A stretch of DNA of 64,000 bases from NCBI GenBank assembly GCA_011947345.1, contig JAAVTG010000220.1, positions 86,154 through 150,153 of the forward strand. The letters run 5' to 3'. The notes beneath the pieces are model-generated. The model did not search any database. It worked only from the letters and a program-made list of their open reading frames with translations, and had not been told where the DNA came from. Both the position numbers and the translations under genes were made by a program. This document shows positions 34,306 to 44,548 of this stretch, one piece after another (positions within the stretch are counted from its first letter, which is position 1; every line of letters begins with the position of its first letter). The stretch is from Phytophthora quininea. Taxonomy: Eukaryota; Oomycota; Peronosporomycetes; Peronosporales; Peronosporaceae.

Positions 34306-35783
34306 GTGGCTGCTGCTGGAAGGGGTGGGTGGGAATTTATCTTTGCCCCCTCAAGGTCATTGAGGGGTTATCATACCAAAGTTTGTAAGGGACTCGGTCC
34401 CGGTCCTCGTGTTGTTGAAAGGCCAAGAGGTCCCGTCGCCGATAACAGATTTCTGAAAATCCGCCAATCCGTTGCGTTGTCCTCCCACTTGCTAATGCGA
34501 TTGGCTGTAAAACAAGTGGTCGACCCGCAAACTGGCAGTGAGACTCACTCAAGAATCCGCGCGCTGATGGTGGGGCTGTCGCGGGCCGAGCTGCCGCATG
34601 AAGACCTTCGTGTAGGCTTTGTGATCGAGTACTTTTCTACCGCGTTTGTCTGTAGCGATTCAAGAGGTCATCGTGTTGCTCGGATTCTGAGTGTGCGTCA
34701 AAGCGACGAAGACTTCCCTCTTCGCGTCGACACGGGCGAGATGCTACCGACGTGGCTTCCGGTCCGCCGACGCGTGGACGATGAAGGCGCTGCGCTTTCA
34801 CCGACGCTGTGGAGAAAGCTGAAAGCTTTTCACTTACAGATGGGACTTTTGAAACACCGACAACGGCTCAGATGCTGAACGAGTCACTGAAGTCCGTCGT
34901 TGAGCAGGCTTTCCAGGCGGTCCGGCTTCAGGAGTCAGCAAGTGCTCAACAACGTGCCAGCTCTTTTAAACAGCCAAACAGCGTACCGGTAGCAGTATCG
35001 AGAGATAAAGAAGAACGAAATGACTTCGGACAATATAAAATTCCCATGCTACCACCAGATCTACAGATAGTGCTCGCGTTGACCGTGGCGTGTCTTCTCC
35101 AAGCGACTTGGAACTAGAGCCTTCTTTGTTTAGTGTGGCGGATAATATTGATGGTACTAGCCAAGTTGAACAAGGTTTCCTCTCGCAGAAGTCTGCTGAG
35201 GCTTCTAAAAATGTTCCGACATACGCCGAAAAGAGAGTCAAGCGGAAGCAGATCAAAGCGTGTTGGGATCCTGTGAGGCATACATTTTCAAAGAACCGTC
35301 AGTACCAGAACCGTCGTACACCCGTGCGCGATTCAAAGCGAGTTTACTTTGTCAGACCTGTGAAGACGCACCTCGTCAAATAATATTGTTGTCGAGTATT
35401 GCGGGCGCTTGATTGTTGGAGAACCTGGCCGACCACAAGCGACAAGTGGATACACACTTGAGCTTGATACAAAAACTCCTGACGGACTCACCGCATATGT
35501 GGAGCCTGTGTCAGCCGGCAGCATTGGCCGCTTCATGAATCGTTCATGCGAAGCTAATTGTTGGTTCGTAGAAATGAGATTCCGTCGGGTCGTGAAGGTG
35601 GCAGTCGTGGCAGGAAAATTCATATAAGCTGATGAACAAGTTACCATTGACTACGGGAAAAAATTGTGGTTCATGTGTCAGTGCGGCACCGCCAGTTGTC
35701 ACGACAAGAAGCGAAGTGCTGCTAGTAAAAACGCGTGCATGTGTAGGAAGGTAGGTGTAGCGCGCCGACAAGTTCCACGATGA
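34306..35783 (+). pseudogene. SET-domain protein, broken
   Basis: The C-terminal third is a SET lysine-methyltransferase domain: VEYCGRLIVGEPGRPQ, SAGSIGRFMNRSCEANCWFV (the RF.N.SC.PN motif with NRSCEAN), KVAVVAGKF, EQVTIDYG, and a post-SET cysteine cluster (MCQCGTASCHDKKR). Upstream is a basic linker (KRVKRKQIKACWDPVRHTF) and an unrecognised N-terminal region of 190 residues. Breaks lie near 34830, 35085 and 35375, and a TAA interrupts the SET domain at 35626. The substrate His of NHSC is Arg here. Large SET families with this linker occur near repeats in oomycetes, from memory. Probably inactive. Confidence 0.6.
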
Positions 35784-36084
35784 TTTTCGGTGAGTGAGAG
35801 GTGATAGATGTGAGATCAATTTGAACAGCAATTTTAACTGACTAGTTATATCTAAATCGCGCGTATTCACTGCATCGTAGACATTGCTTCAAGGTGTTCT
35901 GGATATCACGATGTGAAATGCGCGCATCCACGACGGTGAGCAGACTGAGATGAAGGCATCTAGCGTACGACCTCCTCTATATCATGGACGGAGTCGCTGA
36001 GACGACTGGGTAAACATTCGACGCGAGTTTTCTTTCGACGCTGCTCTTGACTTCCGCTGCAACAACGCTGGGGTTCTTGGAGAT
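35784..36084. other. spacer between SET pseudogene and Crypton
   Basis: Short AT-rich gap between convergent coding regions. Nothing recognised. Confidence 0.3.
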
Positions 36085-38092
36085 TCAGTTGAGGGATTTC
36101 TTGTGGTTAAGTCTGCAAGATTCAACAGCTCTCACTGCGATTGACGAGGCTTGATCTTCAGTAAGACTGGTGGGGCTTTGGACGATGAGTGCAACTTCTC
36201 GTATCAAGTCCAGAATAACACGGCGACGATTGAAAAATCGTCTCTCTTCTGGGGAACACCCTCTTGAGCCGAATTGTTCCTCCAATTCCCTTACAGCCAG
36301 CTCCCCGTGAAATCCTACCGTCCATTCGTCCCACAGCTCCACAACCGTCTGAATCCCCTCCGCATTTTATATCGAGGTCCCTCCGCTGAAATTGCCGTTG
36401 TCTCGAGCTCATGACAGTGTGTGCGAGCGTCGTTGTTGTTTGTCTGGAGATCAGCATTTGCAGAAGTATCAACCAGCCTCACCTGTAGAGTCGCCGTGCC
36501 TGACTTAAGAGGGTCCAGCGCATGTATTATTCCAGCGATGTCGACTTTTACAGTCTGCAGCGACGAGTTGATATGATCCACCGACATTTTCAGGTCCTGG
36601 TGCAGGCCATCAATTTTTGCCTTCAAAGCTGACATGGCTTTTCTAGAGGCTGCTCAGCTGGATCATCAATCGCGCTAATGGACTGTTTCGCACTGATCTG
36701 GTACTTCGTGAATTCGGGAGAGCTGAATACGCCGTGCTTCCAGATTAAGTGAGATGGCACCAAGTCTCTTAAAACAACGGCATTCTGTAGAATGACTTTA
36801 CGTAAGTACTGCAACAGATCGAAAAGCCACCTGGGGCTATTGATTGTTCAGCAACGCCGAATGCGATGGCTTGTTGCCACATCTCGACCTGCGGGAAGAT
36901 CTGGGCTTGGAGTGACATTGGTGGTTCGATAGATGCGCGTGCCAGGAAAAAACTTCCCGTGACGGCTCAAAACCTGCAAGCGTCCGCATGGCCTCTCGCG
37001 GAAGCGACGTTAGATAACACTTCTCCATTGCTTGATTGTTCCAGCGGCCCAGGCGCCGTATCTGCGACTCGCTCGCCCCTCCCAAGTCCGCCATCCGCGC
37101 ACCTGACACACGACCAACGTATGCTTTAGCTTTGCTGTGAATACCAGCGTGACTGAGTGCTGCTGTTACCGCTTCTCTGTGCACTTTGTATGACATCTCC
37201 TTCGTCGGATTTTTGCCCGTTTTGAGAAGTTTCACTGAGTACCAGCGTTCAGACGATACAAAGTCTGGAAATGGTTCGCCTTCAACGTGCCAGCGCCAGA
37301 ACAAATACAGCCCGAGAAGGCCATGTGGGCAAATTTCCACCTGCTTATGCCGCATGAATGCTCCTACCTTGATCCTACCGACTTGGTTTGTTTTCTCCTG
37401 CCGCATTACAGCCACCACAGCTCTGCACGGACTATAGCCTTCGTTTTCCAATGGGAGTGAGTGCAGGTCTGCTAACTCCAGACTCCGGGCGGATTCTCCT
37501 CTCATGAGAGCGTAATGATTTAGTAGAAAGGCAAGTAGATTTCGCAGTCCGACGTCAGGTGCTTTACATGGGGACCGAAAGTATGCTGCAATCTGCTTTA
37601 GCTGCTCCGTACTTGTATACCAGTCCAACAACGTATCAGCGCCACGATCTTCGTAATTCTTTCGCTTTCGCGCGTCCTCTTCATACTCCGTAATTTTCAG
37701 CAGGGCAGTAACTGCGGCATCGCGAGGTGATGGGTGGCTGTTAATCCTCGCTTGTGACTGCTGCTTTCAGAGGTCCACCATAGCCGCAACATAGCTGTGA
37801 ACAGTTGCTCGGCCAACAGTATGGTGCCTCCCGTCGTCGGGCTGACTGCTCTTGCACCGCTTGGCTCTCCTAATGACGCACCCTTCGAGGAAAAGATGCA
37901 ACTTCTCACCGGTCACTGTGAAGCGCGTCAAATCACTAAACGCGTTGCCTTTAGAGACACACCAGCTCTGGAACTCCTCCTGACGTTTGCCGTATAGCGG
38001 CGCGTGCTCAAAGGCTGAATAGCCTTAGACCTTTCATACGTTCGCTGTACAGACTCTTTCAGCTCCACTGACATCAACGCCTCCTCCGCCAT
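36085..38092 (-). CDS. Crypton tyrosine recombinase with GCR1_C-type C-terminus
   Basis: N-terminal SAM-like region (STRRYTANVRQEEFQSWCVS). The tyrosine recombinase follows: catalytic Arg in YALMRGESARSLELADL, second Arg in GRVSGARMADLGG, nucleophile Tyr in AMEKCYLTSLPREAM. The position where I expect the active-site His (before GRVSGAR) is Tyr here. After it come PPMSLQAQIFPQVEMWQQAI, a coiled coil (LKAKIDGLHQDLKMSVDHIN) and a C-terminal GCR1_C DNA-binding block (LWDEWTVGFHGELAVRELEE, RRRVILDLIREVA). This is the Crypton architecture, circular-intermediate transposons without inverted repeats. Breaks near 37910, 37650, 36960, 36830, 36625 and 36345. The ATG at 38092 is the first in frame; a hAT element sits 50 bp upstream and may have cut off the promoter. 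Confidence 0.7.
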
Positions 38093-38383
38093 GCTTCTCG
38101 ATATCTGTCGAACTTCTGTCACTGGCTTGAACTTGTCCAATCTAGGGTTGGCAAAGCAAGCTGAGATATGCGATATAGTGAGATTAGATACCTGAATGAC
38201 AAGGTTATATTGAGTTTATGGAAGGATGCCATTTGAAAAATAACGCGGTGGCTTTCTAATCAATCGAAATATAATCTTAGCTTCAACCACGCACCCTCAG
38301 CACCTCGGGAATCTAGCGATCCACCACTTTACAATTCCACCACTAGTGCTGTTGTCGCCCCTTAGTTAATCTCACCCGCTGCA

Positions 38384-40455
38384 ATGCCGAAACCACGGCA
38401 CAAGATTTGGAAGCTGTTCGAGGAGACTGCCCCAAGGGTTAAAGGAAGCAAGGATCGCCCCGACGCTCGGTGCGTTGCGTGTAAAACTGGCGTGAAGAAC
38501 GCAATGCCATCAGGGAACATGCTCCGACACGTTTTGGCCTGCAAATCGATTGATGAGGAGACCTTGTCAAGCTGGAAGCAGTATGAAGCGAACCTTCGAC
38601 ATGCTAAGGCAGAAAGCATGGTTACTCCCCTCAAAAGAACAAGAAACGAAAGGCTGACTTGATAACCAGGGAATTGTTTGCAAGTCCGTCCACTACACCT
38701 ACCGCCTCCAGCAGACGAAGAACACCACGTTCTGCAGGAGGAGCACCTTCGCAAAGGCGGTCATCTAAGAAAAATGTATGAGAACTTTTGCGAGTCGCCA
38801 TGGGATTCTATGCTACAGGAATTCCTTCTCGAGTTGTCGAGGATCCCATTTTTCGTGCGATGTTTGACTACGAGTTACCATCGCATCGTCAGCTGTCTGG
38901 TTGCTCGTTGGATCACGTATTCGACTCTGAAAAGGCCCGTGTTGTGTCTGCGTTAAAAGATGCATCAGATTTGGCGATTGTGACTGACGGATGGACCAAC
39001 AACAACGGTGACAGTATAGTTAATTTTGTACTTGTGAATCCTCGGTTTCCGTCGGTGTTCTGGAAGTCTATTAACACGGCAGCAAAAATGCATACTGGTG
39101 AATATATTGCCGACACGATTTTGACGACGATTGCAGAGGTTGAGCAGATGGTTGGCCGTAAGATAATATCTTCCGTTGACACGGACAATGCCCCAACAAT
39201 GATGAAAGCATTGAAACTTGTCATGAAGAAACGCCCGGATATTGCTTGCGCTGGGTGCGCTGCACATGGAATGAACTTAGTGATGAAATATATTCTGCAG
39301 CTGGATTAATTTAACGACGTGATCACCAACGCAAAAACTCTGGCGCGGTTTTTCAGAGACCGTGCAGGATTGTGGTCTCTCTTTCGTGAAAGACAATCTC
39401 AATTGAGGAAAAGTGGTGATAAGCGGCGTCGACTTTCACTTCCAGTTCCCACCCGCTGGTATACGCACGAGAAATGCATCGGAAATGTCGTTCATAATAA
39501 AGACATTATTGCTGCTCTTTTCTCCAGAAAAGATTTGCGAAAAAGGTATGAAGGTGCAGAACTTGATGAAGCAGATCGAATTTTTAAGGATGATACCTTC
39601 TGGGAAAAATCTGAAGCAGCCCTCAAGCTACTTCAGCCGGTCGATGCTTCGCTTGCTTCCTTTGAACGTGACGAGAGCAGCTTCTCCACTATCTTCAACA
39701 AGTTTGACACTCTACAAGCCCTTGATGTGTATGCAAAGCCGTTAGAAGGATGTACTAGTGTGGTGCAGAGCAATGTGATCGACATCTTACGCCGCCGTCG
39801 CACTAAAATGTGTACACGAACTGCTGAAGTCGCTGCTTTCCTGGATCAAAACTTGATATTAGATGTCCTCGATGAAGATTCTACAAAGATGGTCGAGAAG
39901 GCCGCTGAACTTGCTGTCTCCATGGAAATCATAACATCAGATGACAAAGATGGTTTCCACAAGGAGCTGCAGAAGTATGCCACTGAAAAGGCCACCTGGA
40001 GCGAAAGTACTAAGAAGGAAAATGCTCGATTCACCCCGTTGAATTGGTGGATACTGGTGCCAAAACGCTTTGCTTCCATAAAACCTTTTGCAACACGCAT
40101 CCTCGCTATTCCAACATCTTCTGCTTCCAGCGAGCGAAACTGGAGCATCCATGGATTTATCCACACGAAGACTCGCAATCGGCTTTCTCCAGAGCGGGTG
40201 AATAAGCTGGTATTCATTTACTGCAACATGGGGAAGACTAGTGAACTCAATCACATAATGTACCAGCTATTCGCAGAGGCATGCGATGACAGCGACTCGA
40301 GTGACGACGAAGACGAATGCGCACCAGTCCATATACGCCCACCAACGGATACGATTCCAGTTCAAGCAGAAGCCCGAGATGCAATCGCATCGCTGTTGTC
40401 CCCAATGCGATTACCGCGTCGACTGTGTCGACGTGTCCCCAGCACTATCTCGTAA
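38384..40455 (+). CDS. hAT transposase
   Basis: BED zinc finger at the N-terminus (DARCVACKTGVKNAMPSGNM, then LRHVLACKS). The catalytic region includes DLAIVTDGWTNNNGDSIVNF (first D), KIISSVDTDNAPTMMKAL (second D), CAAHGMNLVMKYI and PVPTRWYTHEKCIGN. The C-terminal dimerisation motif is ILAIPTSSASSERNWSIHGF. One frame change between 38660 and 38790 and one TAA at 39307; otherwise open to the end, so near-intact. It belongs to the flanking 3.9-kb element. This is a different hAT lineage from the relic at 29-31 kb. The last 40 residues may run into captured sequence. Confidence 0.8.
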
Positions 40456-40679
40456 AGGTTGTACATTGGAAGGCACTGCGTTGCTTACAAACTCCGACAA
40501 GACGTCACAGCTAGCAGCATGTGCCATTTTCCTGACAGCTCGTCGTCGTGTGTCAACCGGCCAGCACCACACCGTGTACCTGGATCTCTCGGACAGCTTG
40601 GAGTCGTGCAGCACCTTGTCCAAGGGCTCCACCGTCTGGCGGAAGTAGTTGCCGCGCGATCAGCATGTTGTGATCGCCG

Positions 40680-41671
40680 CCATTCTTGTCTTCGTCATCC
40701 TCACGACCGCCACCCGCTGTCCAAGATCCTCATCGGCCTCATGTCGGGAAGAGAGTGACGAAGTCGCGCGATCTCATGAAGATCCTGGGCATCAGGGAGT
40801 CCAGCATCGTCGTCTCGTGGTTCATCACGTACGTCGTGATCCTGTTCGTGAGCTGCGTGCTGCAGACGCTGGCCGCCGTGACCAAGCTCTTCCCCAACAC
40901 GAACATCGTGCTGCTGTTCCTCTTCTTCCTCCTCTTCAGCCTCAGCGTCCTGGCCTTCGCGTTCATAATTAGCACCATGTTCTCCAAGTCGCGCACGGGC
41001 GTCTACGTCGGCTTCATCACCTTCTTCATCATGTACGGCGTGACCGGCGCGTACAGCGACTCATCGTCCGAGTCGTCCAAGAACGCGGCGTGCATCCTGG
41101 CCCCGGTCGGCCTCGTCTTCGGAGTCGACTCGCTCTCGTCTTCCGAGACGTCGCACGTGGGCATCTCGTTCGCGACGGCGTCGAATCGGATCAACAACTT
41201 CCGCTTCTCCACGGCCCTATGATACTTCGCGCTCGACACCATTGTGTACACGGTGCTCGGACTGTACTTCGAGAAGGCCACCCCGAAGGAGTACGGCACG
41301 CCCGATAATGGTATTTCCCGCTGCGTCCGTCGTACTGGAGGAGGTCTCGCAAGTTTGTGACGGTGGCGACCAACGCCGAGGAGAACAGATCTGCCATCGA
41401 AGTGGACGTGGGCTCCAACATCGAGCATGTTAGCGCTGATCTGCTAGACCAGGAGCGGTCGGGCGAGGCGCCGTCCGTGCAGGGTCTTTGGAAGGTGTTC
41501 CAGGTTCCCGGTGACGAAAAGGAGGCGATAAAGGGGCTGCACTTGAGCATGTACTCGAGTCAGATCACGTGCTTGCTCGGCCACAACGAAGCCGGCAAGA
41601 CGACGTTGATCTCCATGCTCACGGGTACGACGCCGCCGACGGTGGCGGCGCCAAGTCGCCGTCGGCTGTAG
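40680..41671 (+). pseudogene. captured fragment of an ABCA-type ABC transporter
   Basis: Reads KRVTKSRDLMKILGIRESSI, the cytoplasmic loop before the ABC2 membrane domain. Three membrane helices follow (SWFITYVVILFVSCVLQTL, VLLLFLFFLLFSLSVLAFAF-like, VYVGFITFFIMYGVTGAY), then a linker and the start of the nucleotide-binding domain (LWKVFQVPGDEKEAIKGLHL, ITCLLGHNEAGKTTLISMLT). The Walker A Gly is Glu (GHNEAGKTT instead of GHNGAGKTT). A TGA interrupts at 41221. It stops 20 residues after Walker A, so no Walker B or signature. It lies wholly inside the hAT element, 3' of its transposase. Codon use is GC-rich like host genes and unlike the transposase. Confidence 0.7.
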
Positions 41672-41696
41672 GATCCTGTGCACCTGGGTAATCATG

Positions 41697-41900
41697 TCAG
41701 TCTGGCAGTGTTGCCCGCGAGCTTCGTGGCCTGGCGCTTTGTTGAAATAGGCTAGCATGGATGATCTCCTTGGGCTGGAATGGCTTGTGCATGCCCTTGA
41801 ACTGCACTGTGATCTGCGGCTTATTACTGGGGCCTGACGTCAGCTGAATGGACGGCCTGAACCACGATTCCGACGTCTGGAACATCGCTTGCAGCGGGCA
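41697..41900 (-). pseudogene. captured fragment of HSP70
   Basis: On the minus strand SWFRPSIQLTSGPSNKPQIT then VQFKGMHKPFQPKEI matches the HSP70 ATPase-domain stretch that usually reads WPFKVV..P.NKP.I.V.(F/Y)KGE.K.F.PEEISSMVL, a little over 50 residues. It is antisense to the neighbouring ABCA fragment and also inside the hAT element. The assignment is from motif memory; the similarity is partial and several conserved positions have changed, consistent with a decaying captured piece. Confidence 0.5.
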
Positions 41901-42380
41901 TGGCTGGTGGCGGAGTTGTGAGCTCTTGGTTGTCTCTTTATCTTAAGAATTGAATGCATTTTATTTTACCAATCGGTCGTGATTATAACCTTGACATTCG
42001 AAAAAGCAGCTTGCTTTGAATGGAATTATATCATTAGCGTATCTAAACGTGCCATTCACTTGCCAACCCTTGTCCAATCAAATCCGAGAAGTCCTGGAGG
42101 GTGATAACTGTGTTATTGGGGTCCGGTCCCTGGTTATGCTAATGAAATCTATAACCCAATGAAAAAGGCATGTTTTGACCAATCCAATGGCGCAATAACG
42201 AGCAAACTGGGTGCTCATCTCCCGTGTCCCCCTCAAAATGTTTAACCTCACGAGCTCCAAAACCTTACGAGTTCTGCTCGTGGGGCTTAAACGTACCTCT
42301 CCTTGGGTACGAGCTCACAAGAGAAATTGCAGCGCACAGGTAGCGGCAGCAGCTCTAGGCATCTCCAAGCCCAGCAAGCC

Positions 42381-42584
42381 ATGCAGACCTCGCAGCTCAT
42401 CGACTCCATCATCCAGGCCTTCATGAACGCCCCGCAGGTGGACGGCCGCAACGCGCGCGTGCCCGTGGACCTCAGCGTCACCTCCAAGAAGGTCCGCGCC
42501 CGCGTGCACACCAAGCAGAACGAGGGCGCGTACTGGGCCGCCGTGCCGCAGCTGCCCGTCACCGCGTCGTGCATGTACCGGTAG
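42381..42584 (+). CDS. small hypothetical protein
   Basis: 67 codons, intact, GC-rich third positions like the host genes. Reads MQTSQLIDSIIQAFMNAPQV, then VPVDLSVTSKKVRARVHTKQ and ends LPVTASCMYR. No family recognised. It could be an exon of a larger gene or a real short protein. The frame is open 26 codons upstream. Confidence 0.35.
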   Translation: MQTSQLIDSIIQAFMNAPQVDGRNARVPVDLSVTSKKVRARVHTKQNEGAYWAAVPQLPVTASCMYR

Positions 42585-42949
42585 ACGACGGAGGAAGCGA
42601 TTCCCAACGTCAAGCTTGTCACCGGTCGTCCAAGCCAGTGGATGGATCTCCCATGTTCGGAGCAAGGATTTGCGAACGACGCGGATGGCGTCCAGTTTTC
42701 TTGTATCTAGCACTATTGTTTCTAATATTATTTTGCACGGTTCACCGTGCGCCTTCATCACCATGGACTGTTGAGTTCACTTGTCTGCGGCCGGTGGTGT
42801 TTGCAGGCTTGAAGCGGAATAGGTAACTCCGCGTACCCAAAACGTTACCCAATTTTGTTAAGTTCGACGACCATGGAACCACGTCAAGATCTCCGGCATT
42901 CCCCAAGCCAGCAGCGCGCGCAAACGTTCTACCCCAGACCCCGCCCCCC
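42585..42949. other. promoter region of the peroxiredoxin gene
   Basis: 365 bp without ORF support. It contains AT-rich tracts near 42720 and CA-rich sequence before the ATG. No assignable motif. Confidence 0.35.
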
Positions 42950-44150
42950 ATGGTGTCCACGCGCAGCCGCACCGCCAGTAAAGACTCGCCCACGGCCGCC
43001 GAGCTGCCGCAGAAGCGCGCGGCCGCCTCGGACGCGTCCAAGCGCCCGGCCAAGAAGGCCACGACCCCACGGCCAGCAGCGACCTGAAAGTCGGCCAGAC
43101 CGTGACCAAGGACCTGACGCTCAAGAGCCAGGAGGGCAAGGACGTCCGGCTACTGGACACGTTCAAGGACGGCGGCGTGGTCTTCTTCATGTACCCCAAG
43201 GCCAACACGCCCGGCTGCACCAAGCAAGCCTGCGGTCGGTTCTTCAACGTTAAAATCTCTACGATTTAGCAACCAGTCGACTAAAACCACTCTCCTAAAA
43301 TGCTGCAGGACTCCGGGACAATATCCAGGCCATCAAGGACGCCGGCTTCTCGGTCTACGGACTGAGTGCGGACAGCCCCAAGGTGCTGACCAACTGGAAG
43401 GAGAAGCAGAGTCTGCCCTTCGACCTGCTGAGCGACCCCAACCACGAGCTGATCCAGTACTTTGGCAGCTCGCTGCCTGGCAAGAAGATCCAGCGCTCGC
43501 ACGTCGTCATCTTGAAGGGAGGCGTCGTGGGGACGTCTCGGGCAAAGTCTCGCCCGCGGACAGCGTCAGTCGCGCCGTAGAGTTTGTTAAAAGAATGCAG
43601 GCACTGCGCCAGCTGCTGAGGCAGCCCCAGAGGCTGAAAAGCAGGACGAGCCTGCGATGGAGGAGGAACCGGCCGACCACTTTGCCGTGGACAGCGTCAC
43701 CACGTTCGAGGTGGAGCTGCAGACGGACGCCTCCGCGTCTGTCAAGTTCCAGGACTTGTTTAAGACTCGTGGTGCGATCTTTTCATGTACCCGAAGGCGG
43801 ACACTCCTGGCTGCACGACCCAGGCCTGTGGATTCAACGATAACCTCGAGGAGATCAATAAGGCTGGCTTCGATGTGTACGGTCTGGGCGGCGACACGCC
43901 CGCCGAGCTGCTCGCGTGGAAGGAGGCGCAAAAGTACAAGTACACGCTGCTGTCGGACCCCAAGCACCAGCTGATCGGGTACTTTGGCAGCTCCATCGAC
44001 GGCGGCAAGCGCGTGCAGCGCTCGCACGTCATCATCCTCCCTGGCGGCAAGGTGGGCGAGATCGAGCACGAGGTCTCGCCGCAGGACAGCGTGAGCAAGG
44101 GCCTGGCGTTCGCCCAGAGCCACGCCATCGACGCGGCCAGCAAGCTGTGA
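42950..44150 (+). CDS. two-domain peroxiredoxin Q (BCP-type), tandem fusion
   Basis: A lysine/alanine-rich N-terminus (MVSTRSRTASKDSPTAAELP, KRPAKKATTP) is followed by two complete PrxQ domains. Domain 1 has VVFFMYPKANTPGCTKQACG (peroxidatic and resolving Cys spaced CX4C); domain 2 has MYPKADTPGCTTQACGFNDN. Each continues with the LLSDP..(E/Q)LI.YFGSS and QRSHV(V/I)IL.GG motifs. A linker of about 60 residues rich in A/E joins them. One intron, 43235-43308. Breaks at C4 near 43070, G4 near 43530, A4 near 43593 and T4 near 43783 are each fixed by one extra base. PrxQ reduces H2O2 and organic peroxides with thioredoxin. The basic N-terminus could be a nuclear signal, as in yeast Dot5. Tandem duplication within one ORF is unusual. 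Confidence 0.8.
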
Positions 44151-44548
44151 GCGCTCTGCAGTATGCGTACGGGTTGAACACCTCAGAAGGATGCCTCGCA
44201 CCTGTCCATGCCATTGTTCATGAATGAAGAAACTACCTTTTGCCATTTCTGTCGCCCCTGTAGTGTCTTCGACCGCATTCTCCCGTGACGACCACATCGT
44301 CGACGCAAAGCTGATCGTCGCAGACGCTGCTCCCGCCGCATTCAGTTGATAGGATGGCCGGCAGGATTGGAAGGCAATCGGTGCAGCCCGTCACCAGGTT
44401 GAAGTGCACCACCACAACGGCCAATCAAGCTGTGCGTCGTTTCGTGCGCATCTCTCGGGAGAACTATGACACACGCCCTTCTTGTCCTCATTGCGCTCGT
44501 CAGTTGGGAATTCGCCGTCTAGTCGATAGAACACCAAGCTCTGTCAGG

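Larger units (their letters stand above)
38143..42071 (+). mobile_element. hAT transposon carrying host gene fragments, 8-bp target duplication
   Basis: Left end TAGGGTTGGCAAA and right end, on the complementary strand, AAGGGTTGGCAAG form inverted repeats. Both are flanked by the identical 8-mer GTCCAATC (38135-38142 and 42072-42079), the duplication length of hAT elements. A short subterminal match (TTAGATAC) occurs on both sides. Inside are a hAT transposase, then a partial ABCA transporter on the plus strand and a partial HSP70 on the minus strand. Length 3,929 bp. The two gene pieces make up most of the 3' 1.5 kb, so this looks like a gene-capturing hAT. Confidence 0.75.
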
